In this document: piece after piece, positions 21,418 to 31,270 of the stretch | Layout: every line of letters starts with the position of its first letter | How positions within the stretch are numbered: position 1 is the stretch's first letter | NCBI GenBank assembly: GCA_003666325.1 | Contig: QPIL01000115.1 | Location: 1 to 64,000, forward strand | DNA from: Methylococcales symbiont of Iophon sp. n. MRB-2018 | Lineage (GTDB): Bacteria; Pseudomonadota; Gammaproteobacteria; Methylococcales; Methylomonadaceae | DNA: 64,000 bases | Direction: 5' to 3' | Position numbers and translations under genes: made by a program | The notes under the pieces: generated by a model | Told to the model about the DNA's origin: nothing | Databases searched by the model: none | The model's input: only the letters and a program-made list of their open reading frames with translations

Positions 21418-22608
21418 TTAGCGTCCTCTCACATCACGGCCACGATTGGAGGTCCGTATTTTATTATCACTGTTTGTTGATCTTTTTACCCTTGTTGGAG
21501 ACGGGCTATTAGTTACATCTCCTGTTCTCATTGTTGATGTTTGATTACCTAACTTATCCAACGGCAAATAAAGTAAATTATTACCGCCTTTAACATCAAT
21601 CATGACTGTAGATGTTTTACTTAGCACTTGCTCCATAGACTCAAGATAAATCCTTTGTCTAGTTACTTTAGGTGCTTTTTTATACTCTTTTAACAATTGA
21701 GAAAACCGACTCACTTCACCTATTGCCCGTGCGATCACTCTTTCTTTATAGGCTTCTGCTTCCTGTACCCTTCTTGAGGCAGCACCGCGTGCAACAGGTA
21801 CCACTTCGTTTGAATAGGCTTCAGCCTCATTAATCAAGCGTTGTTCATCTTCCCGTGCTTTAATGGCATCTTCAAAGGCACCCTGAACTTGTTCTGGTGG
21901 TTGAGCATCTTGCAGGTTAACCGTAGTAATTAAAATCCCAGATTGATAAGAATCCATGACTTTTTGAATTTCTGTCTGAATACCAGCAACAATTTCACTA
22001 CGTCCTTCCGTTAACACAAAATCCATTGTGCTACGACCAATGACACCGCGCTCAACACCTTCTGTGACTTGTTTTAATGTCGCCGTAGGATTGAGTACGT
22101 TAAAGGCATAGTCTTTTGCATCTTTAACTTGATATTGCACTGCCAGACGAACATCAACTATGTTTTCATCTTTAGTCAACATTAAAGCTTCTCTAGGCAC
22201 CGAGCCTACACCTTGACGACCACCAGAACGGTAGCCCACTTCGACAACCTGTACATTTTGTACATCTACAATCTGTACTGCATCTATGGGTGTTGGGAAG
22301 CGCCAATTCAAACCTGGCTGCGTTGTTAATGTATAGGCTCCGAAACGTGTTTCAACCCCTCTCGTTCCTTCATTTACAATATAAAACCCACTCAATCCCC
22401 ATAAAACGAATGCGCCAATAATAAGAAACCCTAGGCCTTTTACTGCCGCACCTCCGGAATCTCCACCATCTGCACTTCTTCCACCAAAAATACCGCCTAA
22501 TTTTTCTTGGAGAGAACGAATTACTTCGTCTAAATCAGGGGGGGCATTCTCATCTTTACGACCACCCCAAGGGTCTTTTTTATCGCCACCAGGCTCATTC
22601 CAGGACAT
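21418..22608 (-). CDS. hflK: Membrane protease modulator HflK
   Basis: HflK is the partner of HflC in the FtsH-regulating complex. It has a Gly-rich cytoplasmic N-terminus (MSWNEPGGDKKDPWGGRK), one membrane helix (GLGFLIIGAFVLWGLSGFY), an SPFH domain beginning VNEGTRGVETRFGAY and a coiled coil with DAIKAREDEQRLINEAEAY. The ORF track starts at 22620, but GGAG six bases before the ATG at 22608 and the usual M(A/S)WN start favour 22608 (396 residues). It opens the hflK-hflC-hisZ-purA group. Confidence 0.95.
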   Translation of the reverse strand: MSWNEPGGDKKDPWGGRKDENAPPDLDEVIRSLQEKLGGIFGGRSADGGDSGGAAVKGLGFLIIGAFVLWGLSGFYIVNEGTRGVETRFGAYTLTTQPGLNWRFPTPIDAVQIVDVQNVQVVEVGYRSGGRQGVGSVPREALMLTKDENIVDVRLAVQYQVKDAKDYAFNVLNPTATLKQVTEGVERGVIGRSTMDFVLTEGRSEIVAGIQTEIQKVMDSYQSGILITTVNLQDAQPPEQVQGAFEDAIKAREDEQRLINEAEAYSNEVVPVARGAASRRVQEAEAYKERVIARAIGEVSRFSQLLKEYKKAPKVTRQRIYLESMEQVLSKTSTVMIDVKGGNNLLYLPLDKLGNQTSTMRTGDVTNSPSPTRVKRSTNSDNKIRTSNRGRDVRGR

Positions 22609-22772
22609 GTATTGCTCCATACAAATTTTAAATTTTAAATTTACAGTTTACGACTCTATACGATCAAAGCTTTTCATTTTGAAGCCCCATTCTAACGTAT
22701 ATTACTTAATCAAATGCATTAAAATAGAATATATAGGTAAAAAAATTAATTACCAATAAAAAATACTAATTT

Positions 22773-22827
22773 GAGACCTCAGCATAACTCTGGACGGATA
22801 AAAAAATGATAGAATTTTTTAGGTCTC
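22773..22827. repeat. MITE-like element, internally deleted copy
   Basis: About 55 bp bounded by GAGACCTCAGCATAACTCTGG on the left and TTTTTTAGGTCTC on the right. The left end is nearly identical to copy 2 at 30.7 kb, but the centre is missing. It sits just before the stop codon of the inositol-phosphatase family gene and could act as a stem-loop there. Confidence 0.75.
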
Positions 22828-22844
22828 AATTTATTGTCACTTTT

Positions 22845-23609
22845 TCACATTAAAGCTAAAAGTTGATCTAAAATTTTACCGTTCGTTGCTAATATTTGCT
22901 TAGGAAACACGCCCTTATTGCCTTTAAAGTCAGTCACCGTACCGTTTGCTTCCTTTGCAATCAGTGCGCCTGCTGCCACATCATACAAATTCAATTCCTG
23001 CTCCCAAAAAGCATCTACTTGTCCGTCGGCAACCAGACATAAATCCATAGCTGCAGAACCAAATCTTCGTTGCCCCGTAGTTTTTTCTGCAATTCGTGCA
23101 AATCGATTCAGGTTATTTTCTACCAAATAGGATCGCAAACAAGCAAAACCCGTTGCAATCATTGAATCAGCTAAACTGGTCTCAGTCGAGACTGATATAG
23201 CTTTGCCATTTTTAACAGCACCTTTACCTTTACTGGCAATATATAAATCATCTAAAGCAGGTGCATAGACTGACCCTGCCATAAGCTCTTGCTCAATCTC
23301 CAGTGCCACACTAATAGACCAAAAATACTGACCTTTAGAAAAGGAGTGGGTTCCATCAATAGGGTCAACAATCCATCGGTTGGTTTGATCATCCGACTGC
23401 CCACTTTCTTCTCCCCAAAAACCATATTGAGGATAGGCTTTAGCCAACGCTTCTTTTAAAAAAGCTTCTACAGCAATGTCCGCATTTGTTACCAAATCTC
23501 GAGAACTTTTTCTATTAATAGCAATATTATCTAAATCATTAAAGTATCGTAAGGCTATTGAACCCGCTTCACGCATTATATTTTCAAGCACTAGCAAAGA
23601 AATGGACAT
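22845..23609 (-). CDS. Inositol monophosphatase family protein
   Basis: A metal-dependent sugar-phosphate phosphatase of 254 residues. The metal-binding motifs are all present: GEESG, WIVDPIDGTHSFSKG (IMPase motif 1) and YDVAAGALIAKEANG (motif 2). Members include SuhB, CysQ and the HisN-type histidinol-phosphate phosphatase. The substrate cannot be decided from sequence: the HisN possibility is worth noting because hisZ lies close by, but on a different transcript. It is separated from hflK by a MITE remnant. Confidence 0.9.
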   Translation of the reverse strand: MSISLLVLENIMREAGSIALRYFNDLDNIAINRKSSRDLVTNADIAVEAFLKEALAKAYPQYGFWGEESGQSDDQTNRWIVDPIDGTHSFSKGQYFWSISVALEIEQELMAGSVYAPALDDLYIASKGKGAVKNGKAISVSTETSLADSMIATGFACLRSYLVENNLNRFARIAEKTTGQRRFGSAAMDLCLVADGQVDAFWEQELNLYDVAAGALIAKEANGTVTDFKGNKGVFPKQILATNGKILDQLLALM

Positions 23610-23769
23610 ATTTGAAACCTATTTATTAAATAAAAAAACACCAAATTATCGAAACCTACACGCACAATTAATTTTCAAAAAGGGGGGTTATATTCCGACA
23701 TCTCTATCATTCTAATAGGATTGGATAAGCCTATATTATCAATCTATTAACCATTATATAGGTCATTTA

Positions 23770-24483
23770 TTACTCATTAATTACTTTAAATTTTATTTCA
23801 TTCAACATCTGAGTTTTTTCATCTACCACCCTGACCATCCATGCCCCAGCTACTGTAGAATGTATAACTTTACTGGTTGCAATTCTCCATCTATTGCCAA
23901 GTATTTTAAATTTCTTTGCATAAATGGGTTTGTTTTTCCAAAACCACTGATGAAAAACAATCTGTCCCTTCATATTCACTAATTCAGTAAAATAAAACAC
24001 AACGGTTGCTTTACTTTTATTAACAGTAACAAATGAGCCAATATTATCAATAGGCTCTTTATTACGCATACCTCTTGTCAATAAAGCCCTTGCTACTCTT
24101 GGGTCGTTCAATACTTTAGGAGATTGTTTTATTACCTCGATCACTTTATCCTGAACATTAATATCTGTTTTAATAGCCATACTTTTTACTTCAGGCATAT
24201 TTTTATCAATATATTCAGCACTGTTAATGCCCACCTTAGCGGGTAAATTTATCGTTGCTGCCACTAAATTGTTCGGCTGATCAAACGGTAACTTTTGCAC
24301 TTCAGAATTTTCTGCCGCACCTTCAAAAAAATAAATGAAAAATACAGTAAAACCCATGAGTAATAATATTAAAGCAGTCCATAGCCGTTTCGTATTCCAT
24401 TCTTGAATCATTTTCGGTTCAGACTTTTCTCTCCTCGCACCTTGATAATTTATTTTAAGGACAACCTTATTGTCTTCATTCAT
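23770..24483 (-). CDS. DUF2914 domain membrane protein
   Basis: 237 residues: a basic cytoplasmic N-terminus of about 33 residues, one membrane helix (WTALILLLMGFTVFFIYFF), a linker and a C-terminal DUF2914-type domain with YFTELVNMKGQIVFHQWFW, a GNRWRIATSK segment and a final beta-rich part (AGAWMVRVVDEKTQML). The domain would face the periplasm. Function is unknown in the family. It is transcribed alone and its upstream region is occupied by dispersed element copy B. Confidence 0.8.
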   Translation of the reverse strand: MNEDNKVVLKINYQGARREKSEPKMIQEWNTKRLWTALILLLMGFTVFFIYFFEGAAENSEVQKLPFDQPNNLVAATINLPAKVGINSAEYIDKNMPEVKSMAIKTDINVQDKVIEVIKQSPKVLNDPRVARALLTRGMRNKEPIDNIGSFVTVNKSKATVVFYFTELVNMKGQIVFHQWFWKNKPIYAKKFKILGNRWRIATSKVIHSTVAGAWMVRVVDEKTQMLNEIKFKVINE

Positions 24484-24496
24484 AAACCCACCTTAT

Positions 24497-24822
24497 CTAG
24501 CCAACCCTTAAAAACACAACAACCATCTGATTTATAACAATAAATTAAACAAAAACTATAGAAAAAAACAAGCAGTATTTGGTAAAATAACGGCTATTTC
24601 TTGGTCGTTTTGCTGATAAAACATACTAACAAAACCAACCCCAAACACAGTGCAACTAAACCTCTTTCATTCAGAGTTATTTGTTGAACATGGCATAAGA
24701 TCCACTCCGCTCCCTCCGTCATTCCTGCATGTTCTAAGCAGAAATCCAGGTGTTTAAAACCAGATTCCCGATAACAGACTTCGGGAATAACGTGTGGTAA
24801 CACAGGTTCCAGTTACTTTAGC
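24497..24822. repeat. Dispersed ~300-bp element, copy B (best preserved)
   Basis: Runs from agccaacccttaaaaacaca to the heptamer array. On the minus strand it keeps an uninterrupted tail QQITLNERGLVALCLGLVLL followed by a short hydrophobic stretch, SKTTKK and a stop codon. This resembles an IPTL-CTERM sorting signal (I-x-T-L-N-E-x-G, membrane helix, basic end). Two REP-like palindromes follow (cattcctgcatgttctaagc, and attcccgataa paired with cgggaat). The ORF of 69 residues at 24594-24803 is this tail plus translated REP sequence and is not counted as a gene. Confidence 0.9.
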
Positions 24823-24877
24823 CCTTAGTTCTTAGTTCTTAGTTCTTAGTTCTGAGTTCTGAGTCCTTCGTCTTTTT
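24823..24877. repeat. Heptanucleotide tandem array 5 (TTAGTTC variant)
   Basis: About seven units of TTAGTTC/TGAGTTC, a variant not seen in the other arrays, directly abutting dispersed element copy B. The remaining ~320 bases to sucA hold no gene I can recognise; AGGAAATAAA before the sucA ATG is its ribosome binding site. Confidence 0.9.
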
Positions 24878-25201
24878 TAAGTGTTGACTAGACTTTTATT
24901 TTTAACTTACCACAGTTTGTTTCCATTTTACTGCACAAGACACGGCGCAAATATATCCATCTAGCCTTGGTGACAGCATTTCTGCTGGCAACAGTCTTGA
25001 AAAACAAGGTGGAAATAATTTATACATTGTGATTTGTTAATAGCCATAAAACTTAATTATGCTTACAATTAATGAATTTTACTCTACCATTTACTTTGTA
25101 TTTGCTAATGTACCATTTTTTATCTAGTCTTTAACTTGATTCAGCTAATCCATTTGCAAAAAAACGTGACCCACACCCACTATTAAAAGCTAGGAAATAA
25201 A

Positions 25202-28030
25202 ATGAGCAACCTGCTAAAACAGTTTCAAGAATCATCAGCATTTTATGGCGGCAATGCCACTTTCATTGAGGGTTTATATGAGCAGTTTCTTGATGACCCT
25301 GATGCCGTATCAGAAAGCTGGCGAGAAAAATTCATTTCTCTTGGTAATGGAACAAGCCATGAAATCGCACACAGCCCGATAGTTGATCGCTTTGAAAAAT
25401 TAGCAAAAAGCACGCAAGGAAGATTAGCAAAAACACAAGGCTTTACTGAAGAAAGTGTTAAAAAGCAATCCGCTGTCGCCAGACTGATAAATCACTATAG
25501 AATGCGTGGACACCAAATAGCAACAAACAATCCTTTAGGAAACGCAATAAAAACGCGACCTGACCTTGAGTTCTCATATTATGGTTTAGCCGAACCAGAC
25601 ATGGACACTTACTTTGATACTGATTCACTTTATGGTGTTGACAAGCTGCCTTTAAGAAAAATCATTTCCACCTTAAAAGAAATCTATTGCGGTAGCATCG
25701 GCAGTGAATATATGCATATTCCAGATGCTGATACAACGCGCTGGATAAAAAACAAATTAGAAGGGAAAAAATTAGACGCTACAACGCATTGTAAAGAAAA
25801 GAAAACATACTTATTAAAAACTTTAACTGCAGCAGAAGGCATTGAAAAACATTTACATCGTAAATATGTTGGACAAAAACGTTTTTCTTTGGAGGGTAGT
25901 GAATGCCTAATCCCTGTTCTGGATGAATTAATTCAAACTGCTGGTGACAAACATGTCAAAGAAATTGTTATCGGCATGGCACACCGTGGACGCTTAAATG
26001 TATTAATCAATATATTAGGTAAAAGTCCTGCTCAATTATTTGGGGAGTTTGAAGGTACTCATACCTCATCACCTAGTGCATTAACCGGTGATGTCAAATA
26101 TCACATGGGTTTTTCCTCAAATATAGCCACCCTAGAAGGCTCAGTACACTTAACATTAGGTTTCAATCCCTCTCATCTTGAAATTATCAATCCTGTGATT
26201 GAAGGCTCTGTGAAAGCCAGACAAGATAGAAGGGGCAAGGGCAGTGTGAATGCTATTATCCCCATTTTAATTCATGGTGATGCTGCTTTTGCTGGACAAG
26301 GCATTGTGATGGAAACTTTAAATATGTCAGAAACACATGCGTTTTCTACCGGTGGAACCATTCATATTGTCATTAACAATCAAATTGGTTTTACCACTAG
26401 CAATCCATTTGATGCCAGATCCACACTTTATTGCACAGATGTTGCTACCATGATTCATGCACCTGTTTTTCATGTGAATGGTGACGATCCTGAGGCAGTT
26501 ATATTCGTTACCCAATTGGCACTTGAATATCGAATGAAATTTAACAAGGATGTGGTGATTGATCTGATCTGTTATCGCCGACTGGGACATAACGAAGCGG
26601 ATGAGCCTGCCACTACCCAACCAATGATGTACAAAACCATCCGCAAATTGCCTTCTGTTCGTGAAATATATGCGAAACAATTAATAGATGAAAAAATATT
26701 GACAGAACAAACCGCTCAACAAATGGTTGCAGATTACCAGCAATTATTAGATGAGGGGAAACCCGTATCCCGTCCCGCTTTAGATGACTCCGCCTATCAC
26801 TACTCTGGACAATGGCAACGATATGAAGGTCAGGATTGGACAGTGCCTTGCAACACTCAAGTCTCACTTGATGAAATTCGTTTGTGTAGTGACAAAATAC
26901 ACCAATTACCAGCAGAGTTTGAATTACACCCTCGGGTTGCAAAAGTGATGGAAAACAGATTAAAAATGTCAGCGGGGGCATTACCTATAGACTGGGGTTT
27001 TGCAGAAAACTTGGCTTATGCCACGCTCATCACTCAATGCAAAGGCATCCGTTTAATAGGTCAGGACGTAGGACGTGGTACATTTTCCCATCGCCACATT
27101 GCTTTGCATAATCAACTCAATGGCGAGACTTATTTTCCCATCCAACACATTGCTAAAAACCAAGGTCGCGCACAAATTTTTGACTCTTTATTATCAGAAG
27201 CGGGTGTACTTGGCTTTGAATTTGGCTACAGTTCAACAGAACCAGAAAAACTGGTCATTTGGGAAGCTCAATTTGGTGATTTTGCCAATGGCGCACAAGT
27301 TGTGATCGACCAATTTATTAGTTCTGCTGAAACCAAATGGGGGCGTTTATGCGGTCTGGTTATGTTATTACCTCACGGTTTTGAAGGTCAAGGTCCTGAA
27401 CACTCCTCAGCCAGACTTGAACGCTATCTACAGTTGTGTGCAGACCATAATATTCAAGTCTGTTGCCCCACAACACCTGCACAAATATTTCATCTTTTAA
27501 GACGCCAACAACTACGCCCTTATCGTAAGCCGCTTATTGTCATGAGTCCGAAAAGTTTACTCAGACACAAACAAGCTGTGTCAACGCTGGAAGATTTGAC
27601 AGACGGTGAATTTCAATGTGTCATTCCTGAGCAAAGCGAAATAGATCCTCAACAAGTAACCCGTATTGTCATGTGTTCTGGTAAAGTCTACTATGATCTA
27701 ATAGAAACTCGTAACAATGATAATCTCAAACATATTGCTATTATTCGTATTGAACAACTATATCCGTTCCCTAATGATTTATTTACCGCTGAAATTGACA
27801 AATACCCTCATATAAATCAACTGATCTGGTGCCAAGAAGAGCCAAAAAACCAAGGTGCATGGTATCAGTCAAAACATCATTTCTACGGCAATATAAATAA
27901 AAACATCACTATCTATTACGCAGGAAGAGCAGCTTCAGCAGCACCTGCTGTAGGTAGTCTTAGTGCCCATATTAAACAACAAAGAGCCGTCATTCAGGCA
28001 GCACTTTATGATACCAACGAAGGAAGTTAA
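25202..28030 (+). CDS. sucA: 2-oxoglutarate dehydrogenase E1 component
   Basis: Thiamine-diphosphate-dependent E1 of the 2-oxoglutarate dehydrogenase complex, which decarboxylates 2-oxoglutarate and passes the succinyl group to E2. The 942 residues are full length (933 in E. coli). Family motifs are intact: [26 protein letters not shown], the ThDP region with VNGDDPEAV and [12 protein letters not shown], and [14 protein letters not shown]. It opens sucA-sucB-lpd. Older work regarded type I methanotrophs as lacking this activity, though several genomes encode it, so the state of the complex here matters (see lpd). Confidence 0.97.
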   Translation: MSNLLKQFQESSAFYGGNATFIEGLYEQFLDDPDAVSESWREKFISLGNGTSHEIAHSPIVDRFEKLAKSTQGRLAKTQGFTEESVKKQSAVARLINHYRMRGHQIATNNPLGNAIKTRPDLEFSYYGLAEPDMDTYFDTDSLYGVDKLPLRKIISTLKEIYCGSIGSEYMHIPDADTTRWIKNKLEGKKLDATTHCKEKKTYLLKTLTAAEGIEKHLHRKYVGQKRFSLEGSECLIPVLDELIQTAGDKHVKEIVIGMAHRGRLNVLINILGKSPAQLFGEFEGTHTSSPSALTGDVKYHMGFSSNIATLEGSVHLTLGFNPSHLEIINPVIEGSVKARQDRRGKGSVNAIIPILIHGDAAFAGQGIVMETLNMSETHAFSTGGTIHIVINNQIGFTTSNPFDARSTLYCTDVATMIHAPVFHVNGDDPEAVIFVTQLALEYRMKFNKDVVIDLICYRRLGHNEADEPATTQPMMYKTIRKLPSVREIYAKQLIDEKILTEQTAQQMVADYQQLLDEGKPVSRPALDDSAYHYSGQWQRYEGQDWTVPCNTQVSLDEIRLCSDKIHQLPAEFELHPRVAKVMENRLKMSAGALPIDWGFAENLAYATLITQCKGIRLIGQDVGRGTFSHRHIALHNQLNGETYFPIQHIAKNQGRAQIFDSLLSEAGVLGFEFGYSSTEPEKLVIWEAQFGDFANGAQVVIDQFISSAETKWGRLCGLVMLLPHGFEGQGPEHSSARLERYLQLCADHNIQVCCPTTPAQIFHLLRRQQLRPYRKPLIVMSPKSLLRHKQAVSTLEDLTDGEFQCVIPEQSEIDPQQVTRIVMCSGKVYYDLIETRNNDNLKHIAIIRIEQLYPFPNDLFTAEIDKYPHINQLIWCQEEPKNQGAWYQSKHHFYGNINKNITIYYAGRAASAAPAVGSLSAHIKQQRAVIQAALYDTNEGS

Positions 28031-28031
28031 G

Positions 28032-29252
28032 ATGAGTATTAAAATTCTGGTTCCCAACCTCCCTGAATCCGTTGTTGATGCGATGCTTTCTACCTGGCAT
28101 AAACAGACAGGAGACTTTGTTAATAAAGGTGAAAATCTGATTGATCTTGAGACCGATAAAATTGTATTAGAAGTGCCTGCTCCAGAATCTGGCATACTTA
28201 GTAAAATACTACAGAAAGAAGGCGCTACCGTAGTAGGAGGTGATGTCTTAGCCATTATTGAGATTAAAGACTCAGCCGAATCTATAAATCCTAAAACAAT
28301 AGAAAAAGCAACTGAAGATATTCCTCTTAGCCCTGCGGTCAGGCGTTTAATCCAAGAAAAAAATATTGACCCCCAAGCCATTCTCGGCTCAGGAAAAAAA
28401 AGACGCTTAACCAAGGCTGATGTTTTAGCATATATTGAAAAAAATTCAGCACAAGTAACGTCTGCCTCAACCCAGACAACCCAGACAAAACCCGTTACCA
28501 CTAAAACGCTAACAAACACATCGAATACAAGCGCAAAGGTAAGCACCAACTTTCGTCCAGAACAACGTGTACCAATGACACGTCTGCGCGCCAAAGTGGC
28601 AGAACGTCTGCTACAAGCTCAACGAAATGCCGCGATGTTGACCACTTTCAATGAAGTTAACATGCAAAGCGTTATAGACCTAAGAAACCAATACAAAGAT
28701 CGTTTCTTAAAAAAGCATGAGATTAAATTAGGTTTCATGTCTTTTTTTATTAAAGCATCAATTGAAGCACTAAAAAAACACCCCGCTATCAATGCTTCAA
28801 TTGACGAAAACGACATTATTTACCACGGGTATTATGATATGGGCATTGCCGTATCAACCCCTAGGGGTCTAGTAGTCCCGGTAATAAGAGATGCTGATCA
28901 ACTCGACTTTGCTGGCATTGAAAAAAGCATTTTTGACTATGGTAGCAAAGCAAGAGATGGTGCCTTGAGTTATGAAGATTTAACAGGAGGAACATTTACC
29001 ATTACCAACGGTGGTATTTTTGGCTCAATGCTATCAACACCTATTCTTAACCCCCCGCAATGTGCCATTCTAGGCATGCATACTATTAAAGAACGTCCTG
29101 TGGTAGAAGGCGGTGAAATTGTTATCCGCCCCATTATGTATCTTGCTCTCTCTTATGATCATCGTTTAGTTGATGGAAAAGACGCCGTTCAGTTTTTAAT
29201 TACTATCAAAGAGTGTCTTGAATCACCTGCTCATTTACTACTAAACATATAA
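28032..29252 (+). CDS. sucB: Dihydrolipoyllysine succinyltransferase E2 of 2-oxoglutarate dehydrogenase
   Basis: E2 carries the succinyl group on lipoyl-lysine to CoA. An N-terminal lipoyl domain has the modified lysine in [11 protein letters not shown] (about residue 43). A peripheral-subunit-binding domain follows ([17 protein letters not shown]), then a flexible Thr/Ala/Gln linker and a catalytic domain ending with the active-site [13 protein letters not shown]. The ORF track starts at 27963 inside sucA; the ATG at 28032 with GGAAG upstream gives the normal [14 protein letters not shown] start and 406 residues, one base after the sucA stop. Confidence 0.97.
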   Translation: MSIKILVPNLPESVVDAMLSTWHKQTGDFVNKGENLIDLETDKIVLEVPAPESGILSKILQKEGATVVGGDVLAIIEIKDSAESINPKTIEKATEDIPLSPAVRRLIQEKNIDPQAILGSGKKRRLTKADVLAYIEKNSAQVTSASTQTTQTKPVTTKTLTNTSNTSAKVSTNFRPEQRVPMTRLRAKVAERLLQAQRNAAMLTTFNEVNMQSVIDLRNQYKDRFLKKHEIKLGFMSFFIKASIEALKKHPAINASIDENDIIYHGYYDMGIAVSTPRGLVVPVIRDADQLDFAGIEKSIFDYGSKARDGALSYEDLTGGTFTITNGGIFGSMLSTPILNPPQCAILGMHTIKERPVVEGGEIVIRPIMYLALSYDHRLVDGKDAVQFLITIKECLESPAHLLLNI

Positions 29253-29260
29253 CTGAGAGT

Positions 29261-30706
29261 ATGACTAAGCCACAACAAAAATATGATGTTATTATCATCG
29301 GTGCAGGACCTGCCGGCTATGTTGCTGCCATTCGTTGCGCCCAACTAGGGTTAAAAACAGCCTGTATTGATAACTGGAGTAATAAAAAAGAACAGTCCAG
29401 TTTAGGTGGCACATTTGTTAATGCTGGCTGCATTTCTTCAATGGCGTTACTAGAATCATCAAAAATCTACAACTTACTAAATCATGACATAGCATTACAT
29501 GGGATTTCCCTTGAGAATTTGCATATTGATCTTAAACAAATGATCAGACGCAAAGATTCAATTATCAACTCACTAAGCGAGCACATTGCCATGCTTTTTG
29601 CTCGTAATAATATTGACTGTATTCATGCACAAGGGAAATTAATCGCACCAGGTCAAGTAGAAATCATAGAAATCAATAGTCAGAAACAATCTATATTGGT
29701 TGCAGATCATGTTGTCTTAGCCACGGGTTCCCGTCCGATCGAACTACCTTGTGCAAGCATTGATAATAAATTTATTATTGACTCAACTCAGGCATTAAAT
29801 TTAAAAAAGACAGCTAAAAAACTGGGTATTATCGGTGCGGGCATTATTGGTCTTGAATTAGCAGGGATATGGAACTGCTTAGGCTCTGAAGTTATTTTAC
29901 TGGAAGCACAAGAATTATTTTTAACTGCCACAGATGAACAAATTGCTGAACAGGCTTATCAGGTTTTTAGCCAACAAGGGCTTGATATCAGATTAGGTTC
30001 GCGTGTTATCTCTACTAAAGTTGTTAACAAAAAGGTCATTGTTGAATATCAGGATAGTGAAGGCACCCACTCCATCAAACTTGATCAATTGATAGTCGCT
30101 TCTGGTCGACAAGCTAATACAGCTAAGTTAGCTACAGAAGAAGTAGAGCTGTTACTTGATGAAAGTGGTTTTGTCCACGTTGATGAAAACTGCTGCACTA
30201 CTATTCCTGGCGTATACGCTATAGGAGACTTAACAACATTAGGCCCTATGCTGGCACACAAAGGACTGGAAGAAGGTATATTTGTCGCAGAAAAAATCGC
30301 CGGACAGAATAATCCAATTAATTATGACATTATTCCCAGCGTTATTTATACCTCCCCTGAAATTGCCTGGGTAGGTCAATCAGAACAAGCTTTAAAAGCC
30401 GTAGGAGAGAATTATAAAGTAGGTATTTTTCCCTTTACAGCCTCTGCTCGCGCTCAAGTTGCAGGCAAGACAGAAGGGCTGGTTAAAATCATCACCCATG
30501 CAGAAAGTGATGTTATTTTAGGGGTACACATTCTTGGAGAACAAGCTTCAGAGCTTATTGCTGAAGCCGTATTAGCGATGGAATTTTCTGCCAGTGCAGA
30601 AGACCTAGCAAGAACCATCCATGCCCATCCATCCATATCAGAAGCGTTACATGAAGCCGCTCTTGCCTTAGATAGTAGAGCTTTGCATTTGCCTCCAGAA
30701 AATTAA
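29261..30706 (+). CDS. lpd: Dihydrolipoyl dehydrogenase-like E3, first redox cysteine replaced by Phe
   Basis: Third gene of the sucAB operon and clearly of the Lpd family by length (481), FAD site (IIIGAGPAGYVAA), NAD site (IIGAGIIGLELAG) and C-terminal His-Glu dyad (HAHPSISEALHE). The active-site disulfide is broken: the usual GGTCLNVGCIPSKALL reads GGTFVNAGCISSMALL, so residue 52 is Phe (codon TTT) and only Cys57 remains. The Pro and Lys after the second Cys are also changed. Lpd needs both cysteines to reoxidise dihydrolipoamide, so normal E3 activity is doubtful. It may be inactive, repurposed, or backed by another Lpd elsewhere. Confidence 0.92.
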   Translation: MTKPQQKYDVIIIGAGPAGYVAAIRCAQLGLKTACIDNWSNKKEQSSLGGTFVNAGCISSMALLESSKIYNLLNHDIALHGISLENLHIDLKQMIRRKDSIINSLSEHIAMLFARNNIDCIHAQGKLIAPGQVEIIEINSQKQSILVADHVVLATGSRPIELPCASIDNKFIIDSTQALNLKKTAKKLGIIGAGIIGLELAGIWNCLGSEVILLEAQELFLTATDEQIAEQAYQVFSQQGLDIRLGSRVISTKVVNKKVIVEYQDSEGTHSIKLDQLIVASGRQANTAKLATEEVELLLDESGFVHVDENCCTTIPGVYAIGDLTTLGPMLAHKGLEEGIFVAEKIAGQNNPINYDIIPSVIYTSPEIAWVGQSEQALKAVGENYKVGIFPFTASARAQVAGKTEGLVKIITHAESDVILGVHILGEQASELIAEAVLAMEFSASAEDLARTIHAHPSISEALHEAALALDSRALHLPPEN

Positions 30707-30716
30707 ATCTTGCCAA

Positions 30717-30876
30717 GAGACCTCAGCATAACTTTGGAACGGATAAAAAAGGCTAAAAGTTTTTCATCTTTCAGCCAAAATAACGCACAATAGCGCATTA
30801 TTACACTTGTATTTTGACTAAAACCTAAAAAACCCTATCACTTTTTTTATCTGACCCAAAGTTATACTGAGGTCTC
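30717..30876. repeat. MITE-like element, copy 2 (reference copy)
   Basis: A 160-bp element with ~33-bp terminal inverted repeats: left GAGACCTCAGCATAACTTTG, right (reverse complement) GAGACCTCAGTATAACTTTG, both continuing into GATAAAAAA. Inside is a second stem-loop (ggctaaaag...ctttcagcc). No ORF. It sits 10 bases after the lpd stop codon and may also serve as the operon's transcription stop. Confidence 0.9.
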
Positions 30877-30927
30877 AAAAAGAAAAGCAAACGATAAGGG
30901 TTTAGTTTACATTAATGTAGTGGTTTT

Positions 30928-31224
30928 TTATCTTCTTGGCGCGGTGCTTTTTTCCTTTTTTTGTTCTGGTTTTTTGCGATAGATTACGATTATTTGACCA
31001 ATGGATTGAACCAGTTCAGCTTTTGATTCTGTAATGATTTGATCTCGTATCAGAACTCTTTTATCCCGCTCAGCGCGAATTTTTATTTTGATAAGTTGGT
31101 GAGTATCCAAAGTTATTTCAAGTTCTTGTAGTACAGATTTTGTAAGACCTGATTGCCCCACTATCAAGACAGGTTTTAATAAATGGGCTTGGGTCTTAAA
31201 TTGTTTTAACTGGGCAGGATTCAC
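30928..31224 (-). CDS. yhbY: CRM-domain ribosome assembly factor YhbY
   Basis: A 98-residue RNA-binding protein of the CRM/YhbY family, associated with 50S subunit assembly. The family core LLKPVLIVGQSGLTKSVLQEL and a GQ-like loop are present, with a basic C-terminal tail (KKPEQKKEKSTAPRR). It is divergent from rlmE, the conserved arrangement in gammaproteobacteria (yhbY facing rlmE-ftsH). Confidence 0.95.
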   Translation of the reverse strand: MNPAQLKQFKTQAHLLKPVLIVGQSGLTKSVLQELEITLDTHQLIKIKIRAERDKRVLIRDQIITESKAELVQSIGQIIVIYRKKPEQKKEKSTAPRR

Positions 31225-31270
31225 TCTATTTCCTATTAACGAAAATAATTGATTTTACACTACAAACAGT

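Noticed and set aside
24594-24803. 69-residue ORF with a membrane helix
   Set aside because: It is the tail frame of the dispersed element joined to translated REP sequence; the other copies are frameshifted or lack the upstream part.
27935-28594. 219-residue minus-strand ORF across the sucA-sucB junction
   Set aside because: Shadow of two well-supported genes on the opposite strand.
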